Part shown: piece after piece, positions 1-5,168 of the stretch
Numbering within the stretch: position 1 is the first letter of the stretch
Layout of the letters: every line of letters begins with the position of its first letter
Source of the DNA: an uncultured Bacillota bacterium
GTDB lineage: Bacteria > Bacillota_I > Bacilli_A > RFN20 > CAG-826
Assembly (NCBI GenBank): GCA_937876465.1
Contig: CALEHV010000007.1
Span: forward strand, 1 to 5,168
DNA: 5,168 nucleotides
Direction: 5' to 3'
The notes under the pieces: model-generated
Database searches by the model: none
Told to the model about the DNA's origin: nothing
Seen by the model: the letters and a program-made list of their open reading frames with translations, nothing else
Position numbers and translations under genes: made by a program

Positions 1-2
1 AC

Positions 3-9
3 GGAGGAG
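3..9 (+). promoter_or_regulatory. Ribosome binding site of the small terminase-like gene
   Basis: GGAGGAG lies five bases before the ATG at 15. It is a near-perfect anti-16S match and fixes the start of the first gene. Only two bases precede it, so the promoter and any cos or pac site lie outside the window. Confidence 0.85.
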
Positions 10-14
10 AATCG

Positions 15-347
15 ATGAATGGTAAAACCAAAATTGAGTACGAACGTCTCCTCGAATTATTTAAGGATGTCGATGAGACAAAAAGAAATCTTGTTGATGA
101 GCTGCTAAAGAAGGCAGCTTTTTTAAAGGTTGAATTAGATAGTCTTGAAGATGAAATTAGAAAGAACGGATGCATGACAGTAGTGAAAGGACAGTATATC
201 GTTTCGCTCGCATACAAAACTTTTCTTCAATCTTTAGGAACTTATCAAACAATCATCAAAACTTTAAATTCAATCATTGGTAAGAATGAAACCGATGAAG
301 ATGATGAGTTTGATGAATTTATTAATAAAATTAATGGAGGAAATTAA
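15..347 (+). CDS. terS: Probable phage terminase small subunit, P27-like
   Basis: This 110-residue protein probably recognises phage DNA and hands it to the large terminase for cutting and packaging. It appears all-helical and charged. Residues 7-50 form a likely long helix pair (an EYERLLELF start, then KRNLVDELLKKAAFLKVELDSLEDEIRKNG). A short stretch around 53-68 is followed by a second helical part (TFLQSLGTYQTIIKTLNSII, about 69-88), which resembles the 'Y...ik.yn.....L..ll' end of P27-type small subunits. The tail at 91-101 is strongly acidic. The 'AAFLKVELDSLEDEIRKNG' type of segment recurs, as I recall, in small proteins just upstream of large terminases in Bacillota phages. No helix-turn-helix is obvious, which fits the P27 group but leaves DNA binding unproven. 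It is separated from the large terminase by two unrelated genes. The alternative is an uncharacterised late-operon protein. The identity rests on pattern and position, not on a catalytic motif. Confidence 0.62.
   Translation: MNGKTKIEYERLLELFKDVDETKRNLVDELLKKAAFLKVELDSLEDEIRKNGCMTVVKGQYIVSLAYKTFLQSLGTYQTIIKTLNSIIGKNETDEDDEFDEFINKINGGN
336..340 (+). promoter_or_regulatory. Ribosome binding site deciding the start of the LRR protein
   Basis: GGAGG sits inside the last codons of the preceding gene and eight bases before the ATG at 349. It selects 349 over the in-frame upstream ATG at 277. The extra 24 residues from 277 would be an out-of-frame reading of the acidic GATGA-rich end of the previous gene, and that ATG lacks a comparable site. 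Confidence 0.88.
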
Positions 348-348
348 T

Positions 349-1821
349 ATGTCTTATAACATAAACATTCACGTTAATAAAAACGGTAAGTTGGAAACTG
401 AAGAATTTCCTCTAGAACTTTCAGTTTATCGCGAATCAAGAAGAGTAAAACTTTTATTTACTGTCGATACTGAAATTGATTCAACTTACCATTATTTGAA
501 ACTTACTCATAGGGATGTGACTTATTTGTACCGAGTTCACAATAATGCATTTGAAATTCCTAAAGCAATTACAGCCTACGAAGGTAGGTGGGAATTAAGT
601 TTTGTGGCGTGTGATGAACCTGCTAATAGTGATTCAACAATTACAGCTGATTACATCTATGCTTCAGAACCAATTGTGTGTGATGTGGTAAGAGGAAATC
701 TTGGAATAATTCATACTTCCGAAGAGTACAAGCTTTTAATAAAAATTGTTGAAGGAACATTTGATCGCTTTGAAATTCCTAGTGGTGCTGAGTACATTTG
801 TGCCAATTTCCTAGCTAACATTTCAAACGAATTCACAGTTTTCGTTCCAACAACAATCAAAAACATTAAATCTCATGCTTTCTATGATAGTGGTTGCACT
901 TCAATCGAATTTGAACCTGGCAGCCAATTAACTACTCTAGAAGCAAACGCTCTATATAGAATTACGAATCTAGGAAACATTAACTTCCCTGCATCACTTT
1001 CTTCTTGGGGCAACTATAACCTTTCTTATTGTGGATGTGAAAGAATAACCTTTGAAGCTAATTCCAATTTGAGGAATCTAGGAAATTATTCGTTCTGGAA
1101 TATACCTAACTTGGTTACACTAGAACTTCCTGATAGATTGCAAACTCTAAGTGGTGGTACAGCTGTTATTAAAGGCTGTCCAAATTTAGAAGAACTTTGG
1201 ATTCCAAATAGCTTAACTTCTCCAATTCCACAAAATGCTATTGAAGAATGTCCATTACTTTCTAGAATCGTTTTACAAAGTAATTTCAATGTTGCCGCGA
1301 ATTTTGGTAATGTTACTGCCTTAACAAGAAACACGGTTATTGCTATGTTTAGGGCTTTGAAGGATTTATCCGGATCAGCCACAAAGACAATATCACTTCA
1401 TACCTCAGTAATTTCAAGACTTGAGAGTGAAGATATCGAAATCGCAACTAGCAAAAACTGGTCAGTTGGCGAAATTGGTGGAGAAGACGTTCTTGATGGA
1501 GCAACATTCCATTATGAAAATTCATCAGTTTCAATGGATATTTCTTTCTCTAACGGAACTGGAACAATCACAAATGGAACTGCTACGGCATCATTCCAAT
1601 ACGAATATCCAACAAGCACAACATTTAAACTCACTTTTGATTCAAGCTATGTCGAGTCTCAATGGGGAAGTTATAAACTTTGTGAAGAGGGAAGCTTTAT
1701 TAACGATACTGGTGTAATTACTTTAAGTAGTGGTGAAGCCTCAACGGTTAAATTCAAAACTTATAGCAATACAGGTGTCGGAACCAATAGAACCTTTAAT
1801 AGGGTTAGGGAGGATAGTTAA
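349..1821 (+). CDS. BspA-like leucine-rich-repeat protein, probable phage adhesin / receptor-binding protein
   Basis: This 490-residue protein is probably a virion-exposed binding protein. No signal peptide or membrane helix is seen, which fits a virion component released by lysis better than a secreted host protein. Residues 1 to about 118 are a beta-rich domain; its FEIPKAITAYEGRWELSF stretch resembles the Ig-like N-terminal domains of baseplate or fibre proteins in Bacillota phages. After a linker (STSEEYKLL-like, about 122-130), residues 140-310 carry irregular BspA/LRR_5 repeats built on 'aF....L..I.lP..L..i': SHAFYDSGCTSIEF, YSFWNIPNLVTLELP, GCPNLEELWIPNSL, ECPLLSRIVL. Residues 324-372 (LTRNTVIAMFRALKDLSG, then TKTISL and IATSKNW) are the cap that typically follows such repeats in Bacillota phage and surface proteins. 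Residues 384-490 form a Ser/Thr/Gly-rich beta domain. There are nine cysteines, six of them in the repeat region. The start at 349 has a strong ribosome site. The position between the two terminase genes is odd. A role in attachment is inferred; capsid decoration or a host-altering moron are alternatives. Confidence 0.75.
   Translation: MSYNINIHVNKNGKLETEEFPLELSVYRESRRVKLLFTVDTEIDSTYHYLKLTHRDVTYLYRVHNNAFEIPKAITAYEGRWELSFVACDEPANSDSTITADYIYASEPIVCDVVRGNLGIIHTSEEYKLLIKIVEGTFDRFEIPSGAEYICANFLANISNEFTVFVPTTIKNIKSHAFYDSGCTSIEFEPGSQLTTLEANALYRITNLGNINFPASLSSWGNYNLSYCGCERITFEANSNLRNLGNYSFWNIPNLVTLELPDRLQTLSGGTAVIKGCPNLEELWIPNSLTSPIPQNAIEECPLLSRIVLQSNFNVAANFGNVTALTRNTVIAMFRALKDLSGSATKTISLHTSVISRLESEDIEIATSKNWSVGEIGGEDVLDGATFHYENSSVSMDISFSNGTGTITNGTATASFQYEYPTSTTFKLTFDSSYVESQWGSYKLCEEGSFINDTGVITLSSGEASTVKFKTYSNTGVGTNRTFNRVREDS
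766..1278 (+). repeat. Coding region of BspA-type leucine-rich repeats
   Basis: The protein encoded here (residues 140-310 of the adhesin-like gene) contains about six or seven degenerate repeat units. They have alternating IP/LP-type beta strands and small helical turns containing AF, SF or GCP/ECP. The repeats are visible at protein level only. I see no near-identical DNA repeats, so they are old and diverged rather than recently amplified. The unit count is by eye. Confidence 0.7.
1807..1813 (+). promoter_or_regulatory. Ribosome binding site of the 62-residue protein
   Basis: AGGGAGG inside the end of the LRR gene lies seven bases before the ATG at 1821. With the TAATG stop/start overlap, this strongly supports translation of the short gene and ties its expression to the adhesin gene. 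Confidence 0.8.
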
Positions 1822-2009
1822 TGGAACTTATAACTAAAAACAATGTTCAAGTTTTAGTTGCATCTCCTGGTCATGTTCTTCAATCCGTGACGAATGGCCT
1901 CATTATTGGGCGCAAACTTATATTTGGGAAAAATGATGATATTAAGCATTATCACGAGATTCCAATAGAAGTTGAAGATGCAAATGAAAGTGGAAATAGC
2001 TCAGAATGA
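1821..2009 (+). CDS. Small tail-fibre-associated-type protein of unknown function
   Basis: This 62-residue protein opens with a short beta-rich stretch (MELITKNNVQVLVASPGHVL), followed by TNGLIIGRKLIFGKNDDIKHYHEI and an acidic, Ser-rich tail. The layout 'ii..pg.vl.nG......v.lg.nD....y.eI' resembles, as I recall, small unnamed proteins encoded directly behind tail-fibre or baseplate genes in Bacillota phages. No catalytic motif, signal peptide or membrane segment is present. It overlaps the adhesin stop by one base (TAATG) with its own strong ribosome site, and its stop overlaps the terminase start in ATGA. It therefore travels with the LRR gene as a pair. It could be a fibre assembly partner or a small virion subunit; this is inference. 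That the gene is real is well supported by the tight junctions at both ends. Confidence 0.68.
   Translation: MELITKNNVQVLVASPGHVLQSVTNGLIIGRKLIFGKNDDIKHYHEIPIEVEDANESGNSSE
2006..2009 (+). promoter_or_regulatory. ATGA stop/start coupling before the large terminase
   Basis: The TGA of the 62-residue gene (2007-2009) overlaps the ATG of the large terminase (2006-2008). The only purine-rich stretch upstream (AAGTGG at 1988-1993) is weak and too far away, unlike every other gene here. The terminase is therefore probably translated mainly by termination-reinitiation from the small gene, which would make its level depend on the upstream cassette. Confidence 0.7.
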
Positions 2010-3646
2010 GTTTCTTGCTATCGTACATCAACGAAATTGAGTCAGGGCGCATAGTTGCTGGTCAAGAACTAAAAAGTGTCTTAAAACGCTTAAAAAGTGA
2101 TTTGAATAATCCACGCTATGAATATGATGAAAAACCTGGGCAAATTCGAATTGAGTTTATTGAAAGGTTTTGTAAACATACTAAATCGCCATTTAATGGA
2201 CAACCCTTTAAACTAGAACTTTGGGAGAAAGCGTTTCTAGAAGCTGCTTACGGATTTAAATACAAAAGTAGTGGTTTAAGAAGATTTAATGAAGCGCTTC
2301 TTTTAATTGCTAGAAAAAATGGTAAAACCACTTTTATTGCAGGAATTGACCTAGCCGAGTTTTTCTTATCAAAAGGTGGAACCGATATTGTTTGCGCGAG
2401 TAACACGAATGACCAGGCATCCATTCTTTTTGAAGAAATCAACAATATGCGTGAGCAGAGCAGAGCTCTTAGAAATGAGAAACGCTCAAAAAAGAATATT
2501 TTCTATATCTATTCTCCAAAGAGCAAAAACAAAATCAAAAAACTTTCTGCTCAATCAAGAAACAAAGATGGTTACAACATTGAAGTTGGCTGCATCGATG
2601 AAGTTCATGAGATGACTGATAGCAAAGTTTATGATGCTATAAAGCAATCTCAATCAACAAAACAAGAACCTTTGATTTTTATTATTACAACCGAAGGAAC
2701 TACTGTTGATGGCTTTTTAGATAACAAACTGGCTTATGTAAGAAAAATGATTAAGGGCGAGATTGAAGATGAAAAGATTCTCCCTTGGTTATATACACAG
2801 GACTCAGTTGATGAAATTTTCAATGATCCTACAAGTTGGGTTAAATCAAATCCTTCTTTAGGTTCTATTAAGACTTTGTCTTATTTTAATGACATTATGA
2901 ATAAAGCCCGAAATGACATGGCTACAAAAGTAACAATGCTTTGTAAGGACTTTAATATTAAACAAATTGAATCTGGTTCATGGCTTACCTTTAGTGAGCT
3001 TAACAATGAAGAAACATATAAACTTACCGATTTGTCTGATAGCTATGCAATTGGAGGAGTTGACCTATCAAGTACAACAGACCTTACAGCTGCAGTTTTA
3101 CTATTAGTTAAAAACGGCAAAAAATATGTGATTCCACATTTCTTTATGCCAAGTGAACTGGTTCAGAAACGAGTTGAAGAGGATAAGATTCCGTATGACA
3201 TTTGGGTGAAAAAGGGATATGTCACCTTAACCCAAGGAAATCAAAATGACTTTTCTTTAGTAACGCAATGGTTCCTCAAGATGGTTAGGGAGTTTGATAT
3301 CCGTCCTTTGTGGATTGGTTACGATCCATGGAATTCTCAATATTGGGTTAAGGAAATGGAAGATGCTGGTTTCACAATGGAAAAGATACGTCAGGGAATT
3401 TTCACTCTAAGTGAACCAATGAAACAGCTCGAGGGTGATTTAAAAAATAAATTAATCAATTACAACAATCATCCAATTTTGAAATGGTGCTTTGCTAACA
3501 CCCAAGCAAAAGTTGATGTTAATGGAAATATTCAACCGAGCAAATTAAATAGCAAGTTAAAAAGAATTGATGGCTGTGTGGCGCTTATCATTGCCTATGC
3601 AGTTATGACTAGATACAAAAATGATTATGAGAACATGGTTAATTAG
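2006..3646 (+). CDS. terL: Phage terminase large subunit, HK97-like (Terminase_1 type)
   Basis: The 546-residue motor of DNA packaging. Its N-terminal ATPase drives DNA through the portal, and its C-terminal RNase H-like nuclease cuts concatemeric genomes. The N-terminal region (residues 1-95) shows the family pattern, including FIERFCKHTKSPFNGQPFKLE and LRRFNEALL. Walker A is ARKNGKTT at 102-109. Walker B is GCIDEVHEM at 195-203, with Asp198 and Glu199 as the expected magnesium and catalytic acids. The coupling motif is ITTEGTT at about 227-233. Likely metal-binding acids of the nuclease are Asp353 (GGVDLSSTTDL), Asp440 (IGYDPWNSQYW) and Asp522 (KRIDGCVALIIAY). All motifs are intact and the length is usual for the family, so the enzyme should be active. 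The ATG at 2006 is chosen because the N-terminal SYINEIESGRIVAG stretch fits the family start. It is coupled by ATGA to the small gene upstream, and the portal follows after 11 bases. Confidence 0.96.
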   Translation: MSFLLSYINEIESGRIVAGQELKSVLKRLKSDLNNPRYEYDEKPGQIRIEFIERFCKHTKSPFNGQPFKLELWEKAFLEAAYGFKYKSSGLRRFNEALLLIARKNGKTTFIAGIDLAEFFLSKGGTDIVCASNTNDQASILFEEINNMREQSRALRNEKRSKKNIFYIYSPKSKNKIKKLSAQSRNKDGYNIEVGCIDEVHEMTDSKVYDAIKQSQSTKQEPLIFIITTEGTTVDGFLDNKLAYVRKMIKGEIEDEKILPWLYTQDSVDEIFNDPTSWVKSNPSLGSIKTLSYFNDIMNKARNDMATKVTMLCKDFNIKQIESGSWLTFSELNNEETYKLTDLSDSYAIGGVDLSSTTDLTAAVLLLVKNGKKYVIPHFFMPSELVQKRVEEDKIPYDIWVKKGYVTLTQGNQNDFSLVTQWFLKMVREFDIRPLWIGYDPWNSQYWVKEMEDAGFTMEKIRQGIFTLSEPMKQLEGDLKNKLINYNNHPILKWCFANTQAKVDVNGNIQPSKLNSKLKRIDGCVALIIAYAVMTRYKNDYENMVN

Positions 3647-3651
3647 GAGGG
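3645..3651 (+). promoter_or_regulatory. Ribosome binding site of the portal gene
   Basis: AGGAGGG begins within the TAG stop of the terminase and lies six bases before the ATG at 3658. It is a strong site, fitting the need for many more portal than terminase copies. Confidence 0.85.
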
Positions 3652-3657
3652 TAATCA

Positions 3658-4908
3658 ATGAGCTTACGTGATATATTTCAGCGAAAGAAAAAAGTTATCT
3701 CGCCAATTAACTATGAGACACAAGTCTTTCGTTCTACATTGAATTTGTTTTCTGATTTTGGAGATAACATTAATGCTTCAGATGTTGTGAAGATTTGCAT
3801 TGATAGAATTGCAACACACACAGCAAAGCTGAAACCAAGATATGTTAAAACTGAAAACGATGAAACAGTTCAAGAAAAAAGTGGTAGTTTGGCTTACTTA
3901 TTAAAGTTTCAACCCAACTACCTAATGACGCCATTCGATTTTATTTATCGAGTGGTTACATTGCTCTACTTAAATAACAATGCGTTTATTTATCCAGAGT
4001 ACGATCCAGTTACTTATGAGTTAAGAGCCCTTTGGCCTATTAAACCAAGTAACGTTGAAGCATTAAAAGATGAGAGTGGAAGTATTTATTTCCGCTTTTA
4101 TTTTAAGGACGCAAAACCATACACGCTCCCATATGATTCAATTATTCATTTAAGACGATTTTTTGGGATTAACGATGTATTTGGTGGAACTGGCGCAATT
4201 GCTGACCATAGTGCATTACTAAAAACTATCAAAATCAATGACTCTGTTTTACAGGGCTTAGATAATGCCGTTAGATCATCTTTCCAAATTAAAGGGCTAC
4301 TTAAGATTAATGGTATCCTCTCGGAAAAAGATAAAGCAGCACAAAAGAAAGAGTTTGATGATGCCTTAAAAGAATCAATGAGTGGTGGAGGTTCTTCCAT
4401 TGTTCCTGTTGATTTAAAAAGTGATTATGTGCCACTTACAACTGACCCTAAATTAGTTGATTCAACAACTCTTTCATTTTTGCAAAAGAAAATCATCTCT
4501 TACTTTGGTGTAAGTGAAGCGATTTTTGATAACAAATATGATGAAAACGAGTACAACGCTTTCTATGAAAGTGTAGTTGAAGGAATAGCAATATCTCTTT
4601 CTGAGGCATTTTCAAAAGCACTTCTAACTCGAAACCAACTAGAAAAGGGTGAGCAAATTATCTTTTATTCTGAACGCCTTCAATACGCAAGTTGGAATAC
4701 AAAGGTTCAAGCAATAGAAAAATTGATGGGTTTAGGAATCCTTTCTTTAAACGAATCTAGAGCATTGCTTGGTTTTGAACCAATAGAAGGTGGAAGTAAG
4801 AGATTGCAATCACTCAACTATGTTGATGCTGATAAAGCTAGTGAATATCAACTAGACAAATTCTTTAAACATCCAAAATCCAAGGAGGAAGTAAACGATG
4901 AACAATAA
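3658..4908 (+). CDS. Phage portal protein, HK97 type
   Basis: This 416-residue protein should form the dodecameric ring at one capsid vertex through which the terminase pumps DNA and to which the neck and tail attach. Family features by position are: a basic start (MSLRDIFQRKKK); the early helix ASDVVKICIDRIATHTAKL (40-58); LLYLNNNAFIYPEYD (102-116); the LRRFFGINDVFGGTGAI region (165-181), where the family usually shows 'G.SPl'; the stem and clip helices around 200-300; GVSEAIFDNKYDENEY (284-299); and a C-terminal NESRALLGFEPIEGGS (365-380) followed by a LNYVDAD stretch. This last pattern, a helix with 'NE.R...g..p..GGd', is typical of the portals. The length is normal, and the ATG at 3658 has a strong site. 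It lies between the large terminase and the prohead protease and overlaps the latter by 11 bases. Confidence 0.94.
   Translation: MSLRDIFQRKKKVISPINYETQVFRSTLNLFSDFGDNINASDVVKICIDRIATHTAKLKPRYVKTENDETVQEKSGSLAYLLKFQPNYLMTPFDFIYRVVTLLYLNNNAFIYPEYDPVTYELRALWPIKPSNVEALKDESGSIYFRFYFKDAKPYTLPYDSIIHLRRFFGINDVFGGTGAIADHSALLKTIKINDSVLQGLDNAVRSSFQIKGLLKINGILSEKDKAAQKKEFDDALKESMSGGGSSIVPVDLKSDYVPLTTDPKLVDSTTLSFLQKKIISYFGVSEAIFDNKYDENEYNAFYESVVEGIAISLSEAFSKALLTRNQLEKGEQIIFYSERLQYASWNTKVQAIEKLMGLGILSLNESRALLGFEPIEGGSKRLQSLNYVDADKASEYQLDKFFKHPKSKEEVNDEQ
4882..4889 (+). promoter_or_regulatory. Ribosome binding site of the prohead protease inside the portal gene
   Basis: AAGGAGGA within the last codons of the portal lies eight bases before the ATG at 4898. 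It fixes the protease start even though the two genes overlap by 11 bases. Confidence 0.85.
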
Positions 4909-5168
4909 AGAAACAAGATTCTCATCTATCGAGTCACGAAAAGATGAAGAAAATGAAACCAAGATGGTGGTTGAAGGCTATGCGATTGTATTTGATGAGG
5001 AAACACTTATCGGTACTGAAGAGCATGGTTTTTTAGAAACTATTGATAAAAATGCTTTAAAAGAAGCAAACATTAAAGATGTGCCATTCAAGTATAACCA
5101 TACTGATAATGTGCTTATCTTAGCGAGAACTAGAAATGGTTCTCTTTCTTTAGAAGTCGATGAAAAAG
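4898..5168 (+). CDS. Prohead maturation protease, HK97/U35 family (N-terminal part, cut by window end)
   Basis: The first 90 codons are present and open at the window end. The expected role is a serine protease packaged in the prohead that removes the scaffold or delta domain of the capsid protein and then degrades itself. The visible part shows the family pattern: VVEGYAIVFDEE (about 24-35), then GFLETIDKNAL (44-54, the usual 'f.E.i...Af'), then VPFKYNHTDNVLILARTRNGSLSLEVDEK (62-90). In that stretch His68 fits the catalytic His of the 'NHd...vlgrt.nGtL.l..D' motif. The catalytic Ser should lie downstream and is not in the window. The start at 4898 has a strong ribosome site within the portal gene. 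Some relatives are fused to the capsid protein, and this cannot be judged here. Confidence 0.9.
   Translation, partial: MNNKETRFSSIESRKDEENETKMVVEGYAIVFDEETLIGTEEHGFLETIDKNALKEANIKDVPFKYNHTDNVLILARTRNGSLSLEVDEK

Larger units (their letters stand above)
1..5168 (+). mobile_element. Phage/prophage late-gene segment (packaging and head start)
   Basis: Large terminase, portal and prohead protease occur in this order, on one strand and with overlapping or nearly touching ends. This is the conserved head-module order of HK97-like tailed phages. Gene junctions are a 1-base gap, a 1-base overlap, a 4-base overlap, an 11-base gap and an 11-base overlap, so all six genes are most likely one transcript from a promoter upstream of the window. 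No integrase, repressor, lysis gene or attachment site is visible, so the sequence cannot tell an integrated prophage from a free phage. Neither end of the element lies in the window. Confidence 0.93.

Noticed and set aside
294..320. GATGA-rich short tandem-like stretch
   Set aside because: It is explained by the Asp/Glu codons of the acidic tail of the first gene. The units are not exact and no separate function is indicated.
277..348. In-frame upstream extension of the LRR protein starting at ATG 277
   Set aside because: It would lie entirely within the end of the first gene in another frame and give a Met/Lys-rich low-complexity start. The GGAGG at 336-340 points to ATG 349, after which a sensible domain begins.
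1086..1382. Minus-strand open frame of 98 codons inside the LRR gene
   Set aside because: It is a shadow of the strongly supported + strand coding sequence, with no recognisable protein pattern. All genes here run on the + strand.
766..1467. Variable region of a diversity-generating retroelement in the adhesin-like gene
   Set aside because: There is no reverse transcriptase, no template repeat and no C-type-lectin-like end in the window. The repeats are LRRs, diverged throughout rather than at adenine positions.
1421..1717. Plus-strand 98-codon frame overlapping the C-terminal part of the LRR gene
   Set aside because: The translation is a Gln/Leu/Ser-rich shifted reading of the Ser/Thr-rich beta domain. 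It is a frame shadow, not a gene.
18..2330. The same 13 bases (AATGGTAAAACCA) at 18-30 and 2318-2330, the latter at the terminase Walker A
   Set aside because: Only 13 bases match and the flanks differ. Both encode N-G-K-T in an AT-rich genome, so coincidence is enough. The first protein has no Walker A context (no preceding beta strand or GxxxxGK).
2248..2615. Two overlapping open frames, one on each strand (65 and 79 codons), inside the ATPase part of the large terminase
   Set aside because: Both lie over the Walker A to Walker B region, whose motifs are intact in the main frame. They are shadows.
4146..4400. Minus-strand 84-codon frame inside the portal gene
   Set aside because: It is opposite a well-supported portal coding region and shows no family pattern.
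1..5168. Alternative genetic code with TGA as Trp (mollicute-type host)
   Set aside because: TGA ends the 62-residue gene exactly at the terminase start, no in-frame TGA occurs inside the long genes, and Trp is encoded by TGG.

Overview
The window is the start of a late (DNA-packaging and head) operon of a tailed phage or prophage of the HK97-like siphovirus type. It holds six genes, all on the + strand, with gaps of at most 11 bases and three overlaps, so there is no intergenic stretch to describe. The DNA is clearly AT-rich, nearly every gene has a strong GGAGG-type ribosome binding site, TGA serves as a stop codon (end of the 62-residue gene) and Trp is written TGG. This points to a low-GC Bacillota (Firmicutes) host using the standard bacterial code. 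A gut Bacilli/Clostridia-type host is only an inference, from the BspA-like repeat protein.

Layout: (1) 15-347, a small acidic-tailed helical protein that looks like a P27-type small terminase subunit. (2) 349-1821, a 490-residue probable virion adhesin with a beta-rich N-terminal domain, BspA-like leucine-rich repeats, the characteristic cap that follows such repeats, and a C-terminal beta domain. (3) 1821-2009, a 62-residue protein of the kind that follows tail-fibre genes. (4) 2006-3646, the large terminase (ATPase plus nuclease). (5) 3658-4908, the HK97-type portal. (6) 4898-5168, the start of the HK97-type prohead protease, cut by the window end. A major capsid protein gene would be expected next.

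How they work together: the terminase subunits recognise, cut and pump phage DNA through the portal ring into a prohead. The protease matures that prohead by digesting scaffold or delta-domain segments. Genes 2 and 3 do not belong to this job. They look like a tail-adhesin cassette placed between the two terminase genes, a location where receptor-binding genes are not normally found. This is the most interesting point of the window. The rest is an ordinary head module, and I see no sign of a defence system, RNA gene, CRISPR array, insertion sequence or internal terminator.
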